Positions 1 through 6,384 of a DNA stretch of 23,826 bases are shown in pieces. The position numbers and the translations under genes were made by a program. Under the pieces are notes generated by a model. It saw nothing but the letters and a program-made list of their open reading frames with translations. It searched no databases and was not told where the DNA came from. This DNA is from Vulcanimicrobiota bacterium (GTDB taxonomy: Bacteria > Vulcanimicrobiota > Vulcanimicrobiia > Vulcanimicrobiales > Vulcanimicrobiaceae). The DNA is taken from the NCBI GenBank assembly GCA_019245275.1, contig JAFARW010000039.1:1-23826 (forward strand), written 5' to 3'. The stretch's first letter is position 1. Each line of letters opens with the position of its first letter.

Positions 1-74
1 GCGATTAAGGAACCCTGCCATCCGGGATATCGTTTTATCATTAAATTCGACCCGACGTGAGGTGAACAGATTCC

Positions 75-659
75 ATGGTTAATAAGAAGAGGGTAGTTGC
101 CTGCGCCGCGTTGCTTGCGCTGCTGCCAATCGCCGCTTGGGCTGCAACCCTAACGATTCCGGCGGGCACGCAAATCAACGTGACGCTCGACAACACGATC
201 AACAGTGGTACCGCTCAAGTCGGCGACGGTTTCACGGCGCACGTTCAGGCGCCGTTACCGGATCCGAGCCTGGCAGGCGCGGTGATCAGCGGCCAAGTTG
301 TGCAGGTGCAGCGGGCCGGTCAAGGCACGAAGCCGGCCATCGGGCTTCAGTTTAATACGATCCAGTTGTACGACGGCACTCAGGCGCCCATTGAGGGCTA
401 CCTTGTGTCGGCGCAACAACGCAACCAGCAGAAGAGTGGCGCACGAGTCGTTGCGACGACGCTAGGCGGCATGCTCGTCGGCAATGCGATCGGAAAGACG
501 GTCTTCGGCTCAGCGTCGACGATGGGTTCGTGGCTCGGAGCATTGAGCGGTTTCTTGATCGGCCAAAACTATCAAGCGAATATCCAGATCCCGCAAAATG
601 CGCCGATGGTCGTTCAACTGAATCAAAATCTCTCGATCCGGCGCCAAGCCGGCTACTAA
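75..659 (+). CDS. Exported glycine-zipper protein, unknown function
   Basis: No function recognised. The 194-aa product starts with a clear Sec signal peptide (residues 1-23, ending AWA). A beta-rich domain follows, opening with IPAGTQINVTLDNTINSG (about 28-45). Residues 125-163 are rich in Gly with small residues spaced like a glycine zipper (LGGMLVGNAIG, LGALSGFLIG) and may insert in a membrane. The C-terminus (172-188, IPQNAPMVVQLNQNLSI) echoes the N-terminal motif, so the protein looks internally symmetric. The ATG is preceded by an AGGTGA-like ribosome site. The gene converges with the TonB-like gene, leaving 24 bases between stops. A paralog sharing the N-terminal motif lies at 21715-22230. 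I infer an envelope role; the family resembles exported proteins with two IPAG-type strands that I associate with acidobacterial-type genomes, but this is only a resemblance. Confidence 0.8.
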   Translation: MVNKKRVVACAALLALLPIAAWAATLTIPAGTQINVTLDNTINSGTAQVGDGFTAHVQAPLPDPSLAGAVISGQVVQVQRAGQGTKPAIGLQFNTIQLYDGTQAPIEGYLVSAQQRNQQKSGARVVATTLGGMLVGNAIGKTVFGSASTMGSWLGALSGFLIGQNYQANIQIPQNAPMVVQLNQNLSIRRQAGY

Positions 660-674
660 TCAAGCAACCGTCGT

Positions 675-695
675 GCTCCGCGCTTAGCGCGGAGC
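675..695. terminator. GC-rich perfect hairpin between convergent genes
   Basis: Two 9-base arms (675-683 and 687-695) are perfectly complementary around a 3-base loop. The loop TTA is the TAA stop codon of the minus-strand TonB-like gene. Its position between the ends of two convergent genes fits a transcription end or an mRNA 3' stabiliser. Neither strand carries a T-run after it, so a classical intrinsic terminator is not certain. Confidence 0.4.
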
Positions 696-1502
696 CGGCG
701 GACACTGCTTTAGCAGCGTGTAGCCGTCAGCTGTCGAGTGCTGGACGACGTATTGCACGATCGGGGGCTCCCCCGCGGCTTTGTCGGACGGGGGAGGTTG
801 GAACGGGATCGGAGCGTCGGGATGCAGTTTTTCGTTTTGGGCTGACCAAGGGTCCGCCGATTCGCTTGGGTAGTACCACAGCCAATCTAAGCGCTGAGAG
901 TCAACGTGTCCGTCCGGATAGTGCACGGTCATCTTGATCGTCTCTCGGAACGCGCCCGAGTTCTTGTCGTAGATCGGCTCGGCATTCGGCACGAACTCGA
1001 CGTAGCCGCACGGCTCGTTCGCGCTCGCGTAGTTGCCGGTTCCACGGCCGCCGGAGCCCGTTCCCGTTCCTTGACCACCTGAGCCCGTTCCCGTACCGCG
1101 CGATGTTCCGTTCGCGCCGGTTCCCGCACCGCTCCGCGTCAAACCTGGGCCGGCGTGCGCGATTTTTGGAACGACGATGTGCTCGATGTGCGGCGCGTGG
1201 TGTACGGTGTGTGCAATCGCCTTTGCTGCACCCTTATGTGGCGCTGCCTTTGGGGCTGCCGGCGCCGGATTGACCTTCACGACGACGTGCGGAGTTGCGG
1301 TCGCTTTCGGCGTCGGGCGTGCCGTCGGCTTTGGCGTCGGGCGGCGTTCGATACGAACGATGTGGAGGACACTTATTTGCTCGGGCGCCTCCGCCGGCTG
1401 GCGCAACCAATGAACGAATGCCGCCACGATCTCGTGCAGCGCGATCGCAATCGCAAATGCGATTATCAAACGCCGCCGGTAGTCGGTGTCGTTTCCGAAC
1501 AA
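684..1502 (-). CDS. TonB-like envelope protein with Gly-rich linker
   Basis: The 272-aa product has a TonB/TolA-type plan. It has a short cytoplasmic N-terminus (DYRRR), one membrane helix (about 12-30), and a Pro/Lys/Ala-rich stretch (about 54-92) with PTPKPTARPTPK repeats. A His/Ala stretch and a Gly/Ser/Thr-rich linker (about 125-157) follow, then a C-terminal domain (about 160-272) with two Cys (165, 267) that could form a disulfide. That end domain does not look like the canonical TonB C-terminal domain, so energy transduction is only inferred from the first half. The start is TTG at 1502, inside the T-run of an intrinsic terminator. No in-frame ATG lies upstream. A homopolymer length error or slippage in the T6 run would instead join it to an ATG at 1515. 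Confidence 0.65.
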   Translation of the reverse strand: MFGNDTDYRRRLIIAFAIAIALHEIVAAFVHWLRQPAEAPEQISVLHIVRIERRPTPKPTARPTPKATATPHVVVKVNPAPAAPKAAPHKGAAKAIAHTVHHAPHIEHIVVPKIAHAGPGLTRSGAGTGANGTSRGTGTGSGGQGTGTGSGGRGTGNYASANEPCGYVEFVPNAEPIYDKNSGAFRETIKMTVHYPDGHVDSQRLDWLWYYPSESADPWSAQNEKLHPDAPIPFQPPPSDKAAGEPPIVQYVVQHSTADGYTLLKQCPPAPR

Positions 1503-1536
1503 AAAAGAGAGCCATCCCCCAGAGGCGGATGACTCT
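1501..1536 (-). terminator. Rho-independent terminator downstream of the 98-aa gene
   Basis: Reading the minus strand, a 10-bp stem (arms 1527-1536 and 1508-1517, one G-U pair) with a 9-base loop is followed by C and six T (1506-1501). It lies 40 bases after the stop of the 98-aa gene, the classic position. The T-run runs into the TTG start of the next gene, and the distal arm carries the only purine-rich stretch that could act as that gene's ribosome site. Confidence 0.8.
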
Positions 1537-1576
1537 GTCTGATGTCTAGCTTGCGTCGTTTAGGTCAGCCGCCGAT

Positions 1577-1873
1577 CTATTTTGGATTTACCCCGTATGT
1601 CCGGTAGTACCACTCGCGGAACTGTTGGTCGGTCGGGTAGTAACCGTACTTGTTGTAGAACCACGAGCGGAAGGCTTCTTGGCGGCGGGCTTGCTCGCGC
1701 AACTCGGCCTGCTTCTGCCGCTTCTTGTGGTTGTAGTTCGTAACGAGAAGCGCGGCTGCAGCGCCCCCGATCAAGATGTTGCGAGTGCTTGCAGCGCCGT
1801 CTGCGAACGCGGGAGAGAAGCTTGCGAGCGTGAGTCCCACGGTCAAGGCGGACGCGACAATCTTCTGTTTCAT
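1577..1873 (-). CDS. Small exported protein with duplicated aromatic FRxW-YG-P motif
   Basis: No known family recognised. The 98-aa product has a signal peptide (1-24, ending AFA) and a second short hydrophobic Gly/Ala stretch (32-46, ILIGGAAAALLV). A basic, Gln-rich, probably helical segment (49-67) follows. The aromatic C-terminus has two copies of one unit, FRSWFYNKYGYYP (68-80) and FREWYYRTYGVNP (85-97), separated by TDQQ. The ATG has a good ribosome site (AAAGGA, about 6 bases upstream). The gene ends at a strong intrinsic terminator and is divergent from apt. It probably acts in the periplasm or at the inner membrane; the repeated aromatic unit suggests a small binding or packing module. 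Confidence 0.75.
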   Translation of the reverse strand: MKQKIVASALTVGLTLASFSPAFADGAASTRNILIGGAAAALLVTNYNHKKRQKQAELREQARRQEAFRSWFYNKYGYYPTDQQFREWYYRTYGVNPK

Positions 1874-1897
1874 GCCGATCCTTTCTCTGCGTATGCG

Positions 1898-1926
1898 CTA
1901 CCGCCAACTAAACGAAAAGGCGGTAG
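1898..1926. promoter_or_regulatory. Inverted repeat in the divergent 98-aa gene / apt intergenic region
   Basis: Perfect 8-base arms CTACCGCC (1898-1905) and GGCGGTAG (1919-1926) flank a 13-base A-rich spacer. The site lies between two divergent starts (1873 and 1954), so it could be an operator or a hairpin in either 5' leader. I see no convincing -35/-10 pair to fix its relation to a promoter. Confidence 0.4.
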
Positions 1927-1953
1927 GCCACGTTCCACGAATCCCATGCCGCC

Positions 1954-2466
1954 GTGGACGTGACGTCATTAGTACGGTCAATTCCCGATTTCCCGATTCC
2001 AGGCATCCTTTTTCGCGACATTACCCCACTATTGCGTGACAAGGACGGCTTCAAAGCGGCGATCGATCTCTTCGTCGAGCGGTATTCCGGGCAAGGGATC
2101 GATTACGTGGTCGGCATCGAAGCGCGCGGCTACATACTCGGCGCTCCGGTCGCCTACGCTATCGGCGCCGGATTCGTACCGGTTCGCAAGCCGGGCAAAT
2201 TGCCGGGCTCGAAGCTCACCGAGGAATACGCGCTCGAGTATGGGACGAACTCGCTCGAGATTCACGATGATGCGATCGGGCACGGCGCACGCGTCTTAAT
2301 CGTCGATGATCTGCTCGCTACGGGCGGTACCGCCGCCGCGACGGGGAAGCTGCTGCAGCGGCTCGGTGCGAAGATCGAAGGCTTTGCCTTCCTCATCGAG
2401 CTGAAGGAACTGCACGGACGCGACAAAATCGGCGACGCCAACGTTCTCTCGTTCATCCAATACTGA
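1954..2466 (+). CDS. apt: Adenine phosphoribosyltransferase
   Basis: Converts adenine and PRPP to AMP and pyrophosphate in purine salvage, in the cytoplasm. The 170-aa product matches the usual Apt length. It has the N-terminal signature IPDFPIPGILFRDITPLL (10-27), EARGY (57-61), the RKPGKLPG loop (79-86) and the PRPP-binding motif VLIVDDLLATGGTA (114-127). The start is GTG. The N-terminus aligns with the family from the first residues, so this start is well supported although no strong ribosome site is visible. In many bacteria apt directly precedes rel; here two small secreted-protein genes sit between them, starting 17 bases after the apt stop. Confidence 0.97.
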   Translation: MDVTSLVRSIPDFPIPGILFRDITPLLRDKDGFKAAIDLFVERYSGQGIDYVVGIEARGYILGAPVAYAIGAGFVPVRKPGKLPGSKLTEEYALEYGTNSLEIHDDAIGHGARVLIVDDLLATGGTAAATGKLLQRLGAKIEGFAFLIELKELHGRDKIGDANVLSFIQY

Positions 2467-2483
2467 TCTTTTTAGGAGGCCTC

Positions 2484-2942
2484 GTGCGTCTTTTTTCTTT
2501 TTCCATTACGACTGCTATTGCTGCCGCGCTCATTTCCGGCACGCCGGCTCTAGCGCAAACGGCTCCCGCTCCATCCGCCGCAACTTCAACCGCGGCTGAA
2601 AACCCGACGACAACCGCGCTCGCTCGTGCTCAGATCGACGCATTTCGCGCCGGCAAAATCGATCGGACCCAATACAATGCCGATGCAAACGCGCACATCA
2701 CGGATGCGCTCGTTGGCCAGGTAGCACAGCTGCTTGGTCGCGGTGGAGCAATCAAGACTTTCGCATACTCGGGGAATGCGGTGCAATCCGGCGTTCAGGT
2801 TACGCAATATGCCGTGACGTTCGAACGTCCGGTCGCGGTGCCCGAGATGCCGACTTTGCCGACAACGGCCGACTGGATCGAATCGATCGCGACCGACAAA
2901 GACGGCAAGATCAGCTATTTGCTCTTCGCTCCAAAGATGTAG
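2484..2942 (+). CDS. Exported hypothetical protein, first of a tandem paralog pair
   Basis: The 152-aa product has a signal peptide (1-24, ending ALA before Q), a short Ala/Pro/Thr linker, then a compact domain (about 39-151) with ALARAQIDAFRAGKIDR, a GRGGAIKTFAY turn and a beta-rich C-terminus ending WIESIATDKDGKISYLLF. The pattern of an alpha-helical N-part followed by several strands resembles NTF2-like/DUF3887-type exported domains; this is an inference from pattern only. The GTG start follows a strong AGGAGG ribosome site at 2474-2479. Its stop overlaps the GTG of the next gene by one base (TAGTG), which suggests translational coupling. It probably shares a transcript with apt. Confidence 0.8.
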   Translation: MRLFSFSITTAIAAALISGTPALAQTAPAPSAATSTAAENPTTTALARAQIDAFRAGKIDRTQYNADANAHITDALVGQVAQLLGRGGAIKTFAYSGNAVQSGVQVTQYAVTFERPVAVPEMPTLPTTADWIESIATDKDGKISYLLFAPKM

Positions 2943-3385
2943 TGGTTTCTACTCTAACAAAGGCGACGGTCACCGTCGCCTTTGCAATGCTGACGGTCGT
3001 CCAGTCATCGCCGGTGCTTGCACAAACGGCTGCAGCCACGACTGCGGTCGAAAATCCGACGGTCACCGCCCTTGCTCGCGCTCAGCTTGACGCTCTTCGT
3101 GCCGGCAAGATCGACCGCAGCCAATACACGAGCCAGGTGAACGCACATTTCACCGATTCAGACGTCGCGAGCGCTGCGCAGCTGTTCGGCCGCGGTGGTG
3201 CGGTCAAGACCTTTGCCTACGCCGGGAATGAGGTTCGCAACGGGATTACCGTCTCGCAGTACACCGTGGAATTCGAGCACCCGATCTCGGTTCCAATGAT
3301 GCCGACAACGGCCAATTGGATCGAATCGATCGCAACCGACAAAGGCGGCAAGATCAGCTACATCGCCTTCGACCCGAAGAAGTAA
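2942..3385 (+). CDS. Exported hypothetical protein, second of a tandem paralog pair
   Basis: The 147-aa product is a clear paralog of the preceding gene. From residue 37 onwards (ENPTVTALARAQLDALRAGK...) well over half the residues match by eye, including GRGGA-KTFAY and WIESIATDK-GKISY. It differs by a shorter linker and a 3-residue deletion before MPTTA. The signal peptide is residues 1-28 (ending VLA before Q). Translation starts at GTG within TAGTG, overlapping the upstream stop, with no good ribosome site of its own, so coupling to the first copy is likely. The duplication sits between apt and rel. Function unknown; export to the periplasm or outside is well supported by the signal sequence. 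Confidence 0.8.
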   Translation: MVSTLTKATVTVAFAMLTVVQSSPVLAQTAAATTAVENPTVTALARAQLDALRAGKIDRSQYTSQVNAHFTDSDVASAAQLFGRGGAVKTFAYAGNEVRNGITVSQYTVEFEHPISVPMMPTTANWIESIATDKGGKISYIAFDPKK

Positions 3386-3410
3386 GAAGCGGCCGGAACT
3401 CTTTTTTTTT
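3386..3410 (+). terminator. Possible weak terminator (T9 tract) before rel
   Basis: A run of nine T (3402-3410) follows a short GC-rich stretch (GCGGCCGG) 16 bases after the paralog stop. I cannot draw a convincing stem, so this may be only a T-tract. If it terminates, rel has its own promoter in 3411-3445. Confidence 0.25.
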
Positions 3411-3458
3411 GCATCCCGCGCTGGGGCTATGGCATCATAGGGATAGAGGGATGCGTAC

Positions 3459-5627
3459 GTGACGATTGACGAGCTGATCGCAAGAGTCCAGACCTACGAC
3501 CCGTCACTCGACGGGTCGTGGCTTAAGCGCGTCTATGAGGCCGCTTACAATGCCCATGAGGGGCAGCAGCGCGCATCGGGCGAGTCCTTCATCGAACATC
3601 CGTTGGCGGTAGCCGGCGTGCTGGCCGAACTCGAGATGGACCGCGCGACGATTGCCGCCGCGATTCTGCACGATGTCGTTGAGGACACCTCAATCACGAG
3701 CGAGCAGGTCGCAAGCGAGTTCGGTCAAGAGATCGCCAAGCTCGTCGAGGGCGTTACGAAGCTGACGCGCATTCCGTATCAATCGAAGGAAGAAGCGCAG
3801 GTCGAAAATTTGCGCAAGATGTTCATGGCAATGGCCAAAGACATCCGCGTCATCATCATCAAGCTTGCGGATCGCCTGCACAACATGCGCACGCTCGCGA
3901 GCCTGCCGCCCACCAAACAAGTTGCAATCGCGCGCGAAACGCTTGACATCTACACGCCGATCGCGCACCGTCTCGGAATCTGGAAGATCAAGTGGGAGAT
4001 GGAAGACCTCTGCCTGCGCTACCTCGATCCCGAAGGCTATCGCGACATCGTCGACCGCGTCGCAAAATCGCGCAGCGATCGAGAAGCCTCAGTCGACGAA
4101 GTGATCGATTCACTGCGCCGGCAGTTTGAAGAGATCAACATCCACGCGGAAATCCAGGGCAGGCCAAAGCACTTCTTTTCGATTCACAGCAAGATCAAGC
4201 GCGGACGCGAATTCTCAACGATCTACGACTTGATGGCGATTCGTGTAATTGTCGAGTCGGTCAAGGATTGCTACGGAGCGCTCGGCATCGTGCACTCGCT
4301 TTGGACGCCGCTGCCGGGCCGCTTCAAAGATTACATTGCGATGCCGAAACCCAACATGTATCAATCGTTGCATACCACGGTCGTCGGACCGCAGGGCGAG
4401 CCGCTCGAGATTCAGATTCGAACGTGGGATATGCATCGCACCAGCGAGTACGGCATCGCAGCACATTGGCGTTATAAAGAGGGCGGCAAGGCCGATCAGT
4501 TTGAGAACAAACTCTCCTGGTTGCGTGCGCTTCTGGAATGGCAGAAGGACATGCGCGACTCACGCATGTTCATGGAGAACCTCAAGCTCGATCTCTTCGA
4601 CAGCCAAGTTTTCGTCTTCTCTCCGCGCGGTGATGTCTACAGCATGCCGGCGCAAGGCACCCCACTCGATTTTGCGTACGCAGTTCACACCGACGTCGGC
4701 AACCACTGCGTCGGTGCAAAAGTCAACGGCCGGATTGTCCCGCTCAACCATGCGCTGCAAAACGGCGACATCTGCGAAATCCTCGTCAACAAGAAAACCG
4801 CGCGCCCGTCGCTCGATTGGCTAGCGATCGTGAAGACGTCGAGCGCCAAGCATAAGATTAAACAGTGGTTCCGCAAAGAGCGAAAGGAAGAGAACGTACT
4901 CGCCGGCCAGGAAGCCGTCGAACACGAACTTGCGCGGCATCACATGCGCCCGGACACGGCCCGCGGCGAGCTGCTCGAGCGTATCGCGCATCGGATGAAC
5001 TACACGTCAGCGACCGATCTCTTTGCCGCGATCGGATTCGGCGACGCATCGGCGCAGACGGTCGTCAACCGGCTGCGCGAAGACGTCAAGGACAGCAACG
5101 TCGTCGAGCTTGCGAAACTCGAGCGGCCGCCGTCGGTGTCGCGTCGGGTTGCGCGAAAGAGTAGCGAAATACGCGTTGCCGGCGTTGACGATGTGCTCGT
5201 GCGACTTTCCAAATGCTGCAGCCCGGTTCCGGGCGACCCGATCATGGGCTATGTGACGATCGGCAAAGGCGTCTCGGTGCATCGCGCGGATTGCCCGAAC
5301 GTCAGTTACATGAACGCGACGCCCGAGCGTGTTCTCGAAGCGACGTGGGTCGGCACGACCGAGGTCACGCATTCGGTTGACGTCGAGGTTGATGCGATCG
5401 ATCGGCCGGGGTTGCTTCAGGACGTCATGGCGGTCTTTGCCGAGTTGAAAACGGTCGTCTCATCGGTCAATGCGCGAGTGAAGCGCGATCGGGATGCGGT
5501 CATCAGTCTGACCGTTCAGATTCGCGACCTCGAGCATCTGCATACGATCTTGCGCAAGGTCGAAGGTTTGCGCGACGTGCGGCGCGTCTACCGCGTCACC
5601 AAGCGCGAAGCGCGCGCCGGCGGCTAA
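3459..5627 (+). CDS. rel: Bifunctional (p)ppGpp synthetase/hydrolase (RelA/SpoT family)
   Basis: Makes and degrades the alarmone (p)ppGpp to control the stringent response. The 722-aa product has the complete long-Rel layout. The HD hydrolase domain keeps its metal residues (H47, H71-D72, E75-D76, D138, N142). The synthetase domain has YDLMAIRV (D257) and LEIQIRT (E317). A TGS domain (about 380-445), a helical region, a Cys-containing segment (LSKCCSPVPGD...DCPN, 583-614) and a C-terminal ACT domain (about 638-712) follow. The synthetase motif RFKD (288-291) is the RxKD form typical of bifunctional enzymes, rather than the ExDD of monofunctional RelA. The GTG start has a GAGGG ribosome site 8 bases upstream. 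Proximity to apt is the conserved order seen in many bacteria. Confidence 0.97.
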   Translation: MTIDELIARVQTYDPSLDGSWLKRVYEAAYNAHEGQQRASGESFIEHPLAVAGVLAELEMDRATIAAAILHDVVEDTSITSEQVASEFGQEIAKLVEGVTKLTRIPYQSKEEAQVENLRKMFMAMAKDIRVIIIKLADRLHNMRTLASLPPTKQVAIARETLDIYTPIAHRLGIWKIKWEMEDLCLRYLDPEGYRDIVDRVAKSRSDREASVDEVIDSLRRQFEEINIHAEIQGRPKHFFSIHSKIKRGREFSTIYDLMAIRVIVESVKDCYGALGIVHSLWTPLPGRFKDYIAMPKPNMYQSLHTTVVGPQGEPLEIQIRTWDMHRTSEYGIAAHWRYKEGGKADQFENKLSWLRALLEWQKDMRDSRMFMENLKLDLFDSQVFVFSPRGDVYSMPAQGTPLDFAYAVHTDVGNHCVGAKVNGRIVPLNHALQNGDICEILVNKKTARPSLDWLAIVKTSSAKHKIKQWFRKERKEENVLAGQEAVEHELARHHMRPDTARGELLERIAHRMNYTSATDLFAAIGFGDASAQTVVNRLREDVKDSNVVELAKLERPPSVSRRVARKSSEIRVAGVDDVLVRLSKCCSPVPGDPIMGYVTIGKGVSVHRADCPNVSYMNATPERVLEATWVGTTEVTHSVDVEVDAIDRPGLLQDVMAVFAELKTVVSSVNARVKRDRDAVISLTVQIRDLEHLHTILRKVEGLRDVRRVYRVTKREARAGG

Positions 5628-5636
5628 GAGCGCTAG

Positions 5637-6383
5637 CTGACCCTTTCATCCGCCGGCGTTCTTGCCGGCGTTGCGCTGTGCTCCGGCGCGCTGAACAGCG
5701 TCGCCGGGGGCGGCAGTTTTCTGACGTTTCCCACGTTGATCTTCACCGGCGTTCCCCCGATCGAGGCGAACGCGACTAATAACTTCGCGATGTGGATCGG
5801 AACGATCGGCAGCGCGCGCGGCTACAAAGAGGAAGTTCGGGAACACCGCGATCTGCTGCTGTGGGCGCTGATCGTCAGCGCATGCGGATCGCTGCTGGGC
5901 GCGTTGCTATTGCTGCGGACACCCGAGCACACGTTCGCGCGTTTGATTCCATTCTTGCTTCTCTTCGCGACGCTCATCTTTGCATTCTCTCCACTGCTCG
6001 GTGCCTCGCGCATCGCGACGGCCAGGAGCCATTCACCGCTGCAGCTTGCCGCTCAATTTCTAACGGCGGTGTACGGAGGATACTTCGGCGCAGGCATGGG
6101 CTTCGTGATGCTCGCGATCCTAGCGTTTTCCGGATTGCCGAGTCTCAACGCGATGAATGCGGTGAAAAATGTCTTGGCCGTTGCGATCAACGGGGTCGCG
6201 CTGATTCCGTTTATCATCGCCGGCATCATCGAATGGCCACAGGCGCTCGTCATGGCGGTCGCGGCGGTTATCGGCGGTTACTTCGGTTCACGCATCGCAC
6301 GACGCGTGCCGGCGCCGGCACTGCGCGCGATGGTGATCGTGCTCGGCGCGGCGATGACGGTTTATTTTTTCGTGAGGCGATGA
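5637..6383 (+). CDS. TauE/SafE family membrane permease, probable CTG start
   Basis: Predicted inner-membrane transporter of the sulfite exporter TauE/SafE family; the substrate is unknown and the family is also annotated for other anions. Read from 5637, the 248-aa product has several hydrophobic helices and the two family repeats: ALNSVAGGGSFLTFPTLIF (19-37) with PPIEANATN just after, and YGGYFGAGMGF (146-156). The first canonical start (TTG 5736) would delete the first helix and GGGSFLTFP. An in-frame TAG at 5634-5636 blocks extension upstream, leaving CTG 5637 as the best start. A small sequencing error or a translation restart from the rel stop (5625-5627) is the alternative. It is convergent with the RND gene; the stops are one base apart. 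Confidence 0.8.
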   Translation: MTLSSAGVLAGVALCSGALNSVAGGGSFLTFPTLIFTGVPPIEANATNNFAMWIGTIGSARGYKEEVREHRDLLLWALIVSACGSLLGALLLLRTPEHTFARLIPFLLLFATLIFAFSPLLGASRIATARSHSPLQLAAQFLTAVYGGYFGAGMGFVMLAILAFSGLPSLNAMNAVKNVLAVAINGVALIPFIIAGIIEWPQALVMAVAAVIGGYFGSRIARRVPAPALRAMVIVLGAAMTVYFFVRR

Positions 6384-6384
6384 A

